This document shows positions 42,789 to 52,463 of a DNA stretch of 64,000 nt, in pieces. A program made the translations under genes and the position numbers. The notes beneath the pieces are model-generated. The model worked only from the letters and a program-made list of their open reading frames with translations. It searched no databases and had not been told where the DNA came from. Source of the stretch: Rubrivivax sp. (GTDB lineage Bacteria > Pseudomonadota > Gammaproteobacteria > Burkholderiales > Burkholderiaceae_C); assembly GCA_027491255.1 (NCBI GenBank), contig JAIXWM010000008.1, positions 62,001 to 126,000 of the forward strand, in the 5' to 3' direction. Within the stretch, counting starts at the first letter, position 1. Every line of letters starts with the position of its first letter.

Positions 42789-43673
42789 ATGACCCCAGCT
42801 TCTGCCGCCACACCTGCTGCACGTCCTTCTGCGATCCGCGTGCGGCCACTGACCGAGCACATCGGCGCCGAGGTCGAGAACGTCGACCTGTCGCAGCCGA
42901 TCAGCCAGGCCGAGTTCGAGGACATCAATGCCGCGCTCGTCACCCACAGCGTGCTGGTCTTCCGCGACCAGGAGCTGCCGCCGGCGATGCACGTGGACTT
43001 CGCCTCGCGCTTCGGGCGCCTGGTGGGGCATGTCGTCAAGCGCTTCTCGGTGCAGGACTACCCCGAGGTGACCTACATCTCCAACGTCCGCAACGACAAG
43101 GGCGAGATGATCGGTGCCGACCGCGCGGGCATGGTCTGGCACTCCGACATGTCCTACTTCCCGCGGCCGATGCTGGGCTCGATGCTGTACGGCGTGGAAT
43201 GCCCGCCCGAGGGCGCCGACACCGAGTTCGCCAGCATGTTCGCGGCCCACGACGCGCTGCCGCCCTTGCTGCACGCCCTGCTGGCGCGCTCGCGCGGCGT
43301 GCACGACTACGCCTGGCACTACGCCACCTACCTGTCGCACCGCCCGCCGCTGACCGACGAGGAGAAGGCCAAGGCGCCGCCGGTCACGCACCCCGCGCTG
43401 CGCACCCACCCGGTGAGCGGGCGCAAGGCCGTCTACCTGAGCGAGGGCATGACCCGCACCATCGAAGGCATGGACGAGGAGGCCGGGCGCCAGATGGTCG
43501 TCGAGGTCAGCCAGTTCGCGACGCAGCCGCAGTTCGTCTACCGCCACCAGTGGCGCCCGCGCGACCTGGTGTTCTGGGACAACCGCTCGACGATGCACCG
43601 CGCCACCGAGTTCGACAACCGCTACCGGCGCCTGATGCGGCGCACCACCGTGGAGGGTGACGCGCCGTTCTGA
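42789..43673 (+). CDS. TauD/TfdA-family Fe(II)/2-oxoglutarate dioxygenase
   Basis: A 294-residue oxygenase. The iron ligands are HSD in VWHSDMSYFP and the distal histidine in TMHRATEFD; the 2-oxoglutarate arginine lies in YRRLMRRTT. The N-terminus has IGAEVENVDLSQP, the usual family start. Members hydroxylate taurine, 2,4-D, alkyl sulfates or similar anions, often releasing sulfite or an aldehyde. The substrate here is unknown. It sits between two Bug receptors in the operon that starts at 40792. The ATG at 42789 begins the domain. Confidence 0.87.
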   Translation: MTPASAATPAARPSAIRVRPLTEHIGAEVENVDLSQPISQAEFEDINAALVTHSVLVFRDQELPPAMHVDFASRFGRLVGHVVKRFSVQDYPEVTYISNVRNDKGEMIGADRAGMVWHSDMSYFPRPMLGSMLYGVECPPEGADTEFASMFAAHDALPPLLHALLARSRGVHDYAWHYATYLSHRPPLTDEEKAKAPPVTHPALRTHPVSGRKAVYLSEGMTRTIEGMDEEAGRQMVVEVSQFATQPQFVYRHQWRPRDLVFWDNRSTMHRATEFDNRYRRLMRRTTVEGDAPF

Positions 43674-43734
43674 ACCCAGCGGGCCGCGGCGCAGGCGGCG
43701 GGCCCGCGCGATGACCACGCCAGGAGACACAGTC

Positions 43735-44715
43735 ATGCAGAGATGGACGAGGAGACAGTGGTGTGCAGCGGCGGCCTCGGCGACGCTGGCCCCGGCGTGG
43801 GCGCAGGCGCCAGGCGACTTCCCGTCGCGGCGGGTGACCTTCGTCGTGCCCTTCACCCCCGGCGGAGCCGGTGACCTGATCGCGCGCGCGCTGGCGCCGC
43901 GGCTGTCGTCGATGTGGGGCCAGCCGGTCGTCATCGAGAACCGCGCCGGCGCCGGCGGCAACACCGGCTCGAAGACAGTGGCCGTGGCCCCCCCCGACGG
44001 CCACACCATCCTGATCGGCTCGACCAGCTCGCACGCCATCAATTCCAGCCTGTACAAGGACAAGATGCCCTACGACGTGCAGCGCGACTTCGCGCACGTC
44101 GTGATGGTGGCGAACTCGCCGCACATCCTGATGGTCCACCCCGGGGTGCCGGCGGCCAGCGTCGCCGAGCTGATCGCCTACGCGCGCGCCCACCCGGGCA
44201 AGTTGAACTTCTCCTCCGGCGGCAACGGCACCAGCACGCACCTGGCCGGCGAGCTGCTGAACTCGATGGCCGGACTGCGCATGGTGCACGTGCCCTACCG
44301 CGGCGCGCCGGAGGCCGTGGCCGGCGTCATCGGCGGCGACACGCAGCTGATGTTCGAGAACCTGGCCGGCGCGCTGGCCCAGGTGCGCAGCGGCCGGCTG
44401 CGCGGCCTGGCGATCTCTTCGCCTCGGCGCTCGCCGCAGGCGCCCGAGCTGCCGCCGGTGGCCGACACGGTGCCCGGCTTCGAGACCGGCGTGTGGTTCG
44501 GCATCTTCGCCCCCGCGGCCACACCGGCGCCCGTGGTGGCCCGGCTGAACGCCGACATCAACGCGGTGATGCAGTCGCGCGAGATGCGCGAGCAGCTCGA
44601 CAAGCTGGGCATGGAGGGCATGGGCGGCAGCCCGGCCGAGGCCCAGCGCTTCGTGCGCGAGGAGACCGCCAAGTGGGCCCGGGTGGTGGCGGCCTCGGGC
44701 GCGCGCATCGACTGA
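43735..44715 (+). CDS. Bug-family tripartite tricarboxylate transporter receptor
   Basis: A 326-residue periplasmic receptor. The N-terminal MQRWTRRQWCAAAA suggests a signal peptide ending near AWAQ. The mature part reads FPSRRVTFVVPFTPGGAGD and has WGQPVVIENRAGAGGN. AGGAGA about 9 bp upstream supports the ATG at 43735 rather than the in-frame ATG at 43711. It is 61 bp after the TauD-type gene and 23 bp before another Bug gene of different sequence. Confidence 0.9.
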   Translation: MQRWTRRQWCAAAASATLAPAWAQAPGDFPSRRVTFVVPFTPGGAGDLIARALAPRLSSMWGQPVVIENRAGAGGNTGSKTVAVAPPDGHTILIGSTSSHAINSSLYKDKMPYDVQRDFAHVVMVANSPHILMVHPGVPAASVAELIAYARAHPGKLNFSSGGNGTSTHLAGELLNSMAGLRMVHVPYRGAPEAVAGVIGGDTQLMFENLAGALAQVRSGRLRGLAISSPRRSPQAPELPPVADTVPGFETGVWFGIFAPAATPAPVVARLNADINAVMQSREMREQLDKLGMEGMGGSPAEAQRFVREETAKWARVVAASGARID

Positions 44716-44738
44716 AAGGCATGACCAGGAGACCGACG

Positions 44739-45725
44739 ATGAAGAGCTCCCTGCGCTGCGTGATTGCAGCTTTCGCGCTGGCGGTGCTGCCGCTGGCGCA
44801 GGCCCAGGCCCAGGCCCCGAAGTACCCGGCCCAGCCGGTGAAGGTGGTCGTGCCCTTCGCCCCGGGCGGCGCCACCGACATCATCGCGCGCCTGCTCGCC
44901 GAGCGGCTGACGCAGCGCCTCGGCCAGCCCTTCGTGGTCGAGAACCGCGGCGGCGCCTCGGGCATCCCGGGCACGCAGGCGGTGCGCGGCGCCCGCCCCG
45001 ACGGCTACACGCTGCTGCTCACCGGCAACGGGCCGCACGCGACCAATGTCGCGCTGTTCCGCAGGCTGCCTTATGACCCGCTGCGCGACTTCGCCCAGAT
45101 CAGCCTGACCGGGGTGCTGCCGCTGGTGCTGAACGTCAACCCAGCGGCGCCGGCGCAGACCTTCGACGACTTCGTCAAGTGGGTCAAGGCCAACCCGGGG
45201 CGCATCAGCTATGCGTCGCCAGGCATCGGCACGCCGCCGCACCTGTCGATGGAACTGCTCGCGCAGCGGCTGGGCCTGGCGATGGTGCACGTGCCCTACA
45301 AGGGCAGCGCCCCGGCCATCAACGACCTCGTCGCCGGCCACGTGCCGGTCATGTTCGACAACATCTTCGCGTCGATCTCCAACGTGCGTGCCGGGCGCAT
45401 CCGGTCGCTGGCCGTCGGCTCGGGCCAGCGCCTGGCCAGCCTGCCCGCGGTGCCCACCTTCGTCGAATCGGGCAACCCGGGCTTCGAGGTCGCCACCTGG
45501 ACGTCGATGGCGGCGCCGGCCGGCACGCCCAGGGAGATCGTCGAGCTGCTGTCGGCCGAGGTGCGGCAGATCTTCGCCCAGCCCGACGTGCAGGCCCGCC
45601 TGCTCGAGCAGGGCGCGGTCCCGGTGACGACGACACCCGAGCAGACCGAGCGCTTCGTGCGCGAAGAGATCCAGAAGTGGACCGCCGTCGTCGACAACGC
45701 GAAGCTCGAGCGCATCGACAACTGA
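44739..45725 (+). CDS. Bug-family tripartite tricarboxylate transporter receptor
   Basis: A 328-residue periplasmic receptor with a signal peptide ending in the Ala-Gln-rich AQAQAQAPKY region. It has VKVVVPFAPGGATD and LGQPFVVENRGGASG. AGGAGA about 6 bp before the ATG sets the start. It follows another Bug gene by 23 bp; the two are only moderately alike, so this is not a recent duplication. It may broaden the substrate range of the operon that starts at 40792. No TctA/TctB genes follow. Confidence 0.9.
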   Translation: MKSSLRCVIAAFALAVLPLAQAQAQAPKYPAQPVKVVVPFAPGGATDIIARLLAERLTQRLGQPFVVENRGGASGIPGTQAVRGARPDGYTLLLTGNGPHATNVALFRRLPYDPLRDFAQISLTGVLPLVLNVNPAAPAQTFDDFVKWVKANPGRISYASPGIGTPPHLSMELLAQRLGLAMVHVPYKGSAPAINDLVAGHVPVMFDNIFASISNVRAGRIRSLAVGSGQRLASLPAVPTFVESGNPGFEVATWTSMAAPAGTPREIVELLSAEVRQIFAQPDVQARLLEQGAVPVTTTPEQTERFVREEIQKWTAVVDNAKLERIDN

Positions 45726-45898
45726 ACCCGCGGCCTTCGGGTGACCGACTGATCCACTCGCCCAAGCAGTGTGCCTGCGCACGGTGACAGCGCCTCGGCA
45801 GTAGGCTTCGGGCTCTTTGCAGTTCTGACGATCGGGGTTGCCTTGGCCCTGACTTAGAAGCCGCCCGCAGACCGGGCCCCAACCGAAGGAGACTCCAG

Positions 45899-47112
<1,214 letters not shown>

Positions 47113-47116
<4 letters not shown>

Positions 47117-47700
47117 GACGCGCTGCACGGGCCTTGGCCCTGCTCGGGCTGGCCACGGCTGCGCTGACCGCGCAGGCGCGCGACCCGGCACGCGGCGCCG
47201 TCATCGCGGCGCAGCGCTGCGCGGCCTGTCATGGGGCTGACGGCCGCAGCATCGCGGCCGACATCCCCACGCTGGCGGGGCAGCAGCGCGAGTTCATCAC
47301 GCTGCAGATGATCCTGTTCCGCGAGGGCATCCGCCAGGTCCCGGCGATGCAGGTGGCCGCCGACAAGCTCAGCGACGACGACGTCGAGTCGCTGGCTGCC
47401 TACTACGGCGGGCTGCCCGCGGCGCGCGCCGAGCGGGCGCCGCGGGACGCCGCGCTCGCGGCGCGCGGCCAGGCGGTGTCGGCGGCGCGCAACTGCGGCG
47501 TGTGCCACCTGCCCGACTACGCCGGCCGGGCCCAGGTGCCGCGCCTGACGCGCCAGCACGAGCCCTTCCTCGCGCGCACGCTGGCCGAGTACCGCGACGG
47601 CCGCCGCGTGGGCATCGACACGCAGATGAACGGCGCGGTCCAGGGCCTCACCGACGCCGACGTGGCGGCGCTGGCGCATTACCTGGCGCACCGGGATTGA
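47113..47700 (+). CDS. Periplasmic dihaem cytochrome c (c4/c553 type)
   Basis: A 195-residue exported protein with two class I haem sites, CAACH (36-40) and CGVCH (128-132), and a signal peptide ending near LTAQA. Two similar cytochrome domains in tandem are the cytochrome c4 layout. It would carry electrons from the PQQ-type dehydrogenase, with which it overlaps by 4 bp, to the terminal oxidase. Confidence 0.92.
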
Positions 47701-47891
47701 ACCCATTGAACCCGTCTCCGGCAGTCGGCCGCTTTCTTCCGCGAGCAAGTACCTGCCGGGCCTGGAGATTCAGGCCACGACCGGCCTCACCAGAAGGGTG
47801 ATGGCGCAGCACACCCGATCGAGCTGCCTTCGACCACGCGGGCAGCGTTGCGTATCCTCGCCGTGGCGCGAACGAGGTGAGCTCGTGACCG

Positions 47892-48086
47892 TCAGGGCTT
47901 CTTCGTCGCGCAGCTGCTGAAGCCCAGCGCCGTATACAGCGGGCACCAGCCCAGCGCCGCGGTGACCAGCGGCACGAGGCCGACCCAGCCCCAGGCGCCG
48001 ATCGTGCCGGTGAGCGTGAGCGCGACGAGTCCGACGCCGACGATGGCGCGAAGCACACGGTCGGCGCCGCCGAGGTTGTTGGTCAT
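47892..48086 (-). CDS. Small DUF2892-type membrane protein
   Basis: A 64-residue protein with an N-terminal MTNNLGGADRVLRAIVGVGL and a second hydrophobic stretch ending in GWCPLYTALGFSSC. This is the DUF2892 pattern (also the membrane part of YgaP-like proteins): two short membrane helices with two cysteines near the C-terminus. Role unknown; some relatives are linked to sulfur transfer or redox. It lies 83 bp after the DUF1653-GNAT gene on the same strand. Confidence 0.8.
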   Translation of the reverse strand: MTNNLGGADRVLRAIVGVGLVALTLTGTIGAWGWVGLVPLVTAALGWCPLYTALGFSSCATKKP

Positions 48087-48169
48087 GGCGGTTCCTCCTG
48101 GAATGTCCTCGTTCAACGGGGATTCCGCCGCATTCTGTGGCGCGCCGTCCGGGCGTGGCGTGACGCAGA

Positions 48170-48970
48170 TCAGGTCCGGCGGTCGGGCTCGTCGGCAGGG
48201 CGCAATGCCAGGTGCATGAAGCGGTTGAAGGGGCTGTGCGCGTAGCCGCCGAAGATCTCGCCGTCGACGAAGCCGCGCCGCCGGTACAGCGCCAGCGCCG
48301 GCTCGAAGGCCGCTGCGGTGCCGGTCTCCAGGCTCAGGCGGCGCATGCCGCGGGCGCGGGCGACGCCGATCACGTGCTCGAGCAGCCGCGCGCCCACGCC
48401 GCGGCGCAGGAAGTCGGGGTGGGTGCGCATCGACTTCAGCTCGCCCCAGTCGGGGGCCAGCGTCTTCAGCGCCACCATGCCGGCGATCGACCCACCGGCC
48501 CAGGCGCTCCACACCGTCACCGCCGGGTCGCGCAGCCCTGCATCGTCGAGCGCGTACGAGGTGCCGGGCGGCGAGTTCGCGTGCATGCCCGCCAGGTGCA
48601 GCCGCAGCAGCGCACGCGTGGCCGGGGCGCTGAGGTCGTCTTCGCGGATGTCGAGCGAGACCGGGTCCTTGACCAGGGCCGATGGATCAGCGGCGCCAGG
48701 ACCACCACCCGAGCCAACCGTGCCGTCCGGGCCGCCCGGATCGATCCGGGCGAACCGGGGCACCGCGCGTCCGTCGACATCCACGGTGCCGAAGAACATC
48801 GCATGCGGCCGCACCCACCAGCCGGTGGCGTTGTACAGCGGCCGGTAGACCACCAGGGCCTCCAGCGTCTCGCTGTGGCGGGCGGCGCCCAGCACCTCGT
48901 ACTCGCCGCCCTTGTAGTGGCGGTAGCGGCCGGCGGGCGTGTCGGGCAGGGCGGGCAGGTCATTGCTCAT
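48170..48970 (-). CDS. DUF1653-GNAT fusion protein
   Basis: A 266-residue two-domain protein. Residues about 12-75 match DUF1653 (GRYRHYKGGEYEVLG, then ALVVYRPLYN and WVRPHAMFF). Residues about 108-255 form a GNAT acetyltransferase with the acetyl-CoA loop FLRRGVGARLLEHV. The two modules usually occur as separate proteins. Function is unknown; the DUF1653 part may give the acetyltransferase a partner or ligand. The joint is a Gly-Pro-rich linker. It overlaps the next upstream GNAT gene by 4 bp. Confidence 0.84.
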   Translation of the reverse strand: MSNDLPALPDTPAGRYRHYKGGEYEVLGAARHSETLEALVVYRPLYNATGWWVRPHAMFFGTVDVDGRAVPRFARIDPGGPDGTVGSGGGPGAADPSALVKDPVSLDIREDDLSAPATRALLRLHLAGMHANSPPGTSYALDDAGLRDPAVTVWSAWAGGSIAGMVALKTLAPDWGELKSMRTHPDFLRRGVGARLLEHVIGVARARGMRRLSLETGTAAAFEPALALYRRRGFVDGEIFGGYAHSPFNRFMHLALRPADEPDRRT

Positions 48971-49467
48971 GGCGGGAGGCTGCAGAGGGTGGGCCCAGGG
49001 CTGCGCACCGCCGCTCGCTCGGCGGGGAAGCGCTGGTACATGAAGAAGTGCTCGTCGCGGGCCCAGGACGCCGCCTCGTAGAGCGCCTGCGCGCCGGTGT
49101 TGCCGCGCGCCACGTTCAGGCGCAGGCTCGAGGCGCCCATGGCCCAGGCGTGGGCTTCCAGGGCCTGCAGCAGCGCGGTGGCCACGCCGCGGCGGCGGCC
49201 GCCCTCGGCCACGTACAGGTCGTTCAGCACGAACACCCGCCTCAGCGAGACCGAGGAGTGGATCGGGTAGAGCTGCGCGAAGCCCGCCGGATCGCCGCCG
49301 AGCGTGGCCAGGAAGAGCACCGCTTCGCCGTGGTCGAGCCGGGCGCGCAGAAAGTCTTCGCAGGCCCGCAGATCGGGCGCCTGGCCCTGGAAGCGGCGGT
49401 ACTGGTCGAACAGCGGCGCGATCAGCGGCAGATCGGCGGCAACGGCTTGTCGGACCACGGGTGTCAT
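48967..49467 (-). CDS. GNAT-family N-acetyltransferase
   Basis: A 166-residue GNAT protein. The acetyl-CoA pyrophosphate loop reads GGRRRGVATALLQAL, preceded by the strand VFVLNDLYVAE and followed by SLRLNVARGNTGAQALYEAA. The substrate is unknown. The start at 49467 overlaps the YkgJ-type gene by 4 bp, and its stop overlaps the DUF1653-GNAT gene by 4 bp, so translation is coupled along this run. Confidence 0.88.
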   Translation of the reverse strand: MTPVVRQAVAADLPLIAPLFDQYRRFQGQAPDLRACEDFLRARLDHGEAVLFLATLGGDPAGFAQLYPIHSSVSLRRVFVLNDLYVAEGGRRRGVATALLQALEAHAWAMGASSLRLNVARGNTGAQALYEAASWARDEHFFMYQRFPAERAAVRSPGPTLCSLPP

Positions 49468-49796
49468 CGGGGGCCTTGTGATGCGTGCAGCGGGTGCGAA
49501 GCCCCGATGATGCCGCGATGGCAGGGCCCGGCGGGCGGCGTGGTCGCCACCTCCAGCGCCCGCAGCCAGCGCAGCGCGTGCGCGCGGCTCGCGCCGCACA
49601 TCTCGGGCGAGGGCTGCAGGCTCGAGCAGACGGCCGGGCGCTCGGCGCGGCCGAAGAGCTCGCAGCGCTCGTCTGTCAGCAGGTGGGCGCAGCGCACGCC
49701 GGCGGGCTTGCCCTGCGGCATGCGCGGCATCGGCGTGGAGATCGACGGCGCGATGCAGCAGGCGCCGCAGCCGGGGCGGCACGCGTGCTCAGACAT
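49464..49796 (-). CDS. YkgJ-type cysteine-cluster protein
   Basis: A 110-residue protein with the family's cysteine cluster CRPGCGACC near the N-terminus and later cysteines in RCAHL, RCELF, VCSSL and EMCG. The family is thought to chelate zinc or iron (iron-sulfur) and is often found as a short stand-alone protein; function is not established. It is between the tautomerase and GNAT genes, overlapping both. Confidence 0.85.
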   Translation of the reverse strand: MSEHACRPGCGACCIAPSISTPMPRMPQGKPAGVRCAHLLTDERCELFGRAERPAVCSSLQPSPEMCGASRAHALRWLRALEVATTPPAGPCHRGIIGASHPLHASQGPR

Positions 49797-50178
49797 CGAG
49801 GCGGAAGCCGAGGTCGACCTCGCTGGCCAGGCGGCCGCCCGACAGGCCCCAGTTCTCGAGCGGAGGCTCGATCAGCACGACGAAGACGTCCTGCGGCCCG
49901 ATGCCCAGGGCGCCGAAGCGCTGCACGATGCCCTGGATCAGCGCGCGCTTGGCCGCGGTGGAGCGGCCCGGGAACAGCAGGATCTCGACGTAGGTGTAGT
50001 CCTCGGTCTTGCCGGGCGGCACGGCGAAGTGCTCGGGCCGGTGCTCGACGTAGCGGATCTGCCGGTCGTCCTCGGGCACCTTCAGCGCTTCGCGCTGGGC
50101 CTCGTAGACGGCCTGCATCAGCGCCTGCACCCCCTCGGGCGGACGGGGGCGGCGGACTTCGATCTTCGAGAAAGGCAT
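49789..50178 (-). CDS. Tautomerase-superfamily protein
   Basis: A 129-residue protein that begins MPFSKIEVRRP, so Pro2 becomes the catalytic N-terminal proline once Met is removed. The second half carries PGRSTAAKRALIQGI, the usual helix of tautomerase/MSAD-type proteins. It is larger than 4-oxalocrotonate tautomerase (about 62) and close to a doubled or MIF-like form. It interconverts keto-enol acids or dehalogenates; the substrate is unknown. First gene of the minus-strand run, divergent from mnmG. Confidence 0.82.
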   Translation of the reverse strand: MPFSKIEVRRPRPPEGVQALMQAVYEAQREALKVPEDDRQIRYVEHRPEHFAVPPGKTEDYTYVEILLFPGRSTAAKRALIQGIVQRFGALGIGPQDVFVVLIEPPLENWGLSGGRLASEVDLGFRLDV

Positions 50179-50300
50179 GGATCCTCCCTGGCCGGGGCGC
50201 GGCCGAAGGCCGGCGCGTCAATATCCCGTGATCATGCTCGAAGTTGCGAAAGTCTAAAATCGAGTGTTTCATTCGGGTATTGACCCGCTCCGGAGCGCTC

Positions 50301-52322
50301 GTGCAATTCCCCAGACAGTTCGACGTCATCGTCGTCGGCGGCGGCCACGCCGGCACCGAGGCCGCGCTGGCCGCGGCGCGCATGGGCTGCGCCACGCTGC
50401 TGCTGACGCACAACATCGAGACGCTGGGCCAGATGAGCTGCAACCCCTCGATCGGGGGCATCGGCAAGGGCCACCTCGTCAAGGAGGTGGATGCGCTCGG
50501 CGGCGCGATGGCGGCGGCCACCGACGAGGCGGGGATCCAGTTCCGCATCCTCAACGGCTCCAAGGGCCCGGCGGTGCGCGCCACGCGGGCGCAGGCCGAC
50601 CGCATCCTCTACAAGGCTGCCATCCGCCGCCGGCTCGAGAACCAGCCCGGACTGTGGCTGTTCCAGGCTGCGGTGGACGACCTGACGGTCGAGGGCGGGC
50701 GGGTGACGGGCGCGGTCACGCAGTCGGGCGTGCGCTTCGCGGCGCGGGCGGTCGTGCTGACGGCCGGTACCTTCCTCGACGGGCGGGTGCACATCGGCCT
50801 GCAGAACCACGCCGCCGGCCGCGCCGGAGATCCGCCGGCCGTCACGCTGTCGGCGCGGCTGAAGGAATTGCGGCTGCCGCAGGGCCGGCTGAAGACCGGC
50901 ACGCCACCGCGGCTGGACGGCCGCAGCATCGACTTCGCGCGGCTGCAGGAGCAGCCCGGCGACGGCATGCCCGGGCCCGACGGCGCGCCGCCGACCACGG
51001 CGATGCCGGTGTTCAGCTTCCTCGGCCACGCCGGGCAGCACCCGCGCCAGCTGCCCTGCTGGATCACCCACACCAACGAGCGCACGCACGAGATCATTCG
51101 CAGCGGTTTCGACCGCAGCCCCATGTTCACCGGCGTGATCGAGGGCGTGGGCCCGCGCTACTGCCCGAGCATCGAGGACAAGGTCAACCGCTTCGCCGGC
51201 AAGACCGGCCACCAGATCTTTCTCGAGCCTGAGGGCCTGACGACGCACGAGTTCTACCCGAACGGCATCTCGACCTCGCTGCCCTTCGACGTGCAGGTGG
51301 CGGCGGTGCACTCGATCGCCGGGCTGGAGCAGGCGCACATCCTGCGCCCGGGCTACGCGATCGAGTACGACTACTTCGACCCCCGCGCGTTGAAGGCCTC
51401 GTTCGAGACCCGGGCCATCGGCGGCCTGTTCTTCGCCGGCCAGATCAACGGCACCACCGGCTACGAGGAGGCGGCGGCCCAGGGCCTGCACGCTGGGCTG
51501 AATGCCGCGCTGCAGGTGCAGGGGCGCGAGCCCTGGGTGCCTGGGCGCGACGAGGCCTACCTGGGCGTGCTGGTCGACGACCTGATCACCCGCGGCGTGA
51601 CCGAGCCCTACCGCATGTTCACGAGCCGGGCCGAGTACCGGCTTCAGCTGCGCGAGGACAACGCCGACCTGCGGCTGACCGAGGCCGGGCGCCGGCTGGG
51701 CCTGGTCGACGACGTGCGTTGGGACGCCTTCAATCGCAAGCGCGACGCTGTTTCACGTGAAACACAGCGCCTGAAGTCGGTCTGGGTGCATCCGGGCGTG
51801 CTGGCAGCAGCCGATGCCGAGCGCCTGCTCGGCAAGGCCCTCGAGCACGAGCACAGCCTGCTGGACCTGCTGCGCCGGCCCGGCGTCGATTTCGACAAGG
51901 TGGCCGAGGTCGCTGCGCTGGCCCGCCCCGAGGCCGCTGTTTCACGTGGAACACTGGCCGCCGAGCTGGGACCGGAGCTGGCTGATGCGGTGATCGAGCA
52001 GGTCGAGATCGCCACGCGCTACGCCGGCTACATCGACAAGCAGCACGAAGAGGTGGCGCGCGCCGCCGCCTACGAGCACCTGGTGCTGCCCCCCGACCTG
52101 GACTACCAGGCCGTCAAGGCCTTGTCCTTCGAGGTGCGGCAGAAGCTCAGCACCCAGCGCCCGCAGACGCTGGGGCAGGCCTCGCGGGTGCCTGGCGTCA
52201 CCCCGGCGGCGATCTCGCTGCTGCTCGTGCACCTGAAGAAGGGGCGCCTGAAGACGGTGGCTCCGGCCGAGGCCGCCAACGACGCCGGCGATGAGGTCAT
52301 GCGCGTCGGCGCCGCGGGCTGA
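50301..52322 (+). CDS. mnmG: tRNA uridine-5-carboxymethylaminomethyl(34) synthesis enzyme MnmG
   Basis: A 673-residue FAD enzyme of the GidA family. The FAD motif reads [19 protein letters not shown], followed by [17 protein letters not shown], the C-terminal GYxxK-type RYAGYIDKQ and the LSFEVRQKL segment. With MnmE it modifies the wobble uridine of several tRNAs. Start is the GTG at 50301, with GGAG (50292-50295) 5 bp upstream; an earlier in-frame ATG at 50244 adds 19 residues. The protein is slightly longer than usual (about 630-660), with an extra C-terminal tail. Two parS-type sites lie in its coding sequence. Confidence 0.95.
   Translation: MQFPRQFDVIVVGGGHAGTEAALAAARMGCATLLLTHNIETLGQMSCNPSIGGIGKGHLVKEVDALGGAMAAATDEAGIQFRILNGSKGPAVRATRAQADRILYKAAIRRRLENQPGLWLFQAAVDDLTVEGGRVTGAVTQSGVRFAARAVVLTAGTFLDGRVHIGLQNHAAGRAGDPPAVTLSARLKELRLPQGRLKTGTPPRLDGRSIDFARLQEQPGDGMPGPDGAPPTTAMPVFSFLGHAGQHPRQLPCWITHTNERTHEIIRSGFDRSPMFTGVIEGVGPRYCPSIEDKVNRFAGKTGHQIFLEPEGLTTHEFYPNGISTSLPFDVQVAAVHSIAGLEQAHILRPGYAIEYDYFDPRALKASFETRAIGGLFFAGQINGTTGYEEAAAQGLHAGLNAALQVQGREPWVPGRDEAYLGVLVDDLITRGVTEPYRMFTSRAEYRLQLREDNADLRLTEAGRRLGLVDDVRWDAFNRKRDAVSRETQRLKSVWVHPGVLAAADAERLLGKALEHEHSLLDLLRRPGVDFDKVAEVAALARPEAAVSRGTLAAELGPELADAVIEQVEIATRYAGYIDKQHEEVARAAAYEHLVLPPDLDYQAVKALSFEVRQKLSTQRPQTLGQASRVPGVTPAAISLLLVHLKKGRLKTVAPAEAANDAGDEVMRVGAAG
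51749..51764. other. parS-type site 1 (TGTTTCACGTGAAACA)
   Basis: A perfect 16-bp palindrome that matches the general bacterial parS consensus TGTTNCACGTGAAACA. It lies inside mnmG. ParB (57870) should bind it and spread. Confidence 0.88.
51938..51953. other. parS-type site 2 (TGTTTCACGTGGAACA)
   Basis: Read on the other strand this is TGTTCCACGTGAAACA, which is again an exact fit to the consensus. It lies inside mnmG, 189 bp after site 1. Confidence 0.87.
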
Positions 52323-52463
52323 AGGGCGGTCGCTCCCGGGCTGTGCGCGCCCAGATGGCCGCTGGCGGGGTCCGGCGCGAATCTGCCCCTTTCGGCGCAG
52401 ACGCCGCCTCCCGTGCGGGAACGCATGCCTCCCATTACCGCTCCACCGACCCGAAGCCCTCCG

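Noticed and set aside
45726..45898. A terminator after the third Bug gene (ACCCG...CGGGT near 45726)
   Set aside because: The stem is only five base pairs and there is no U-tract.
50179..50300. A possible replication origin or DnaA boxes upstream of mnmG
   Set aside because: No DnaA-box-like TTATNCACA clusters or AT-rich unwinding region were seen here or elsewhere in the window; dnaA is also absent. Only partition genes and parS support origin proximity.
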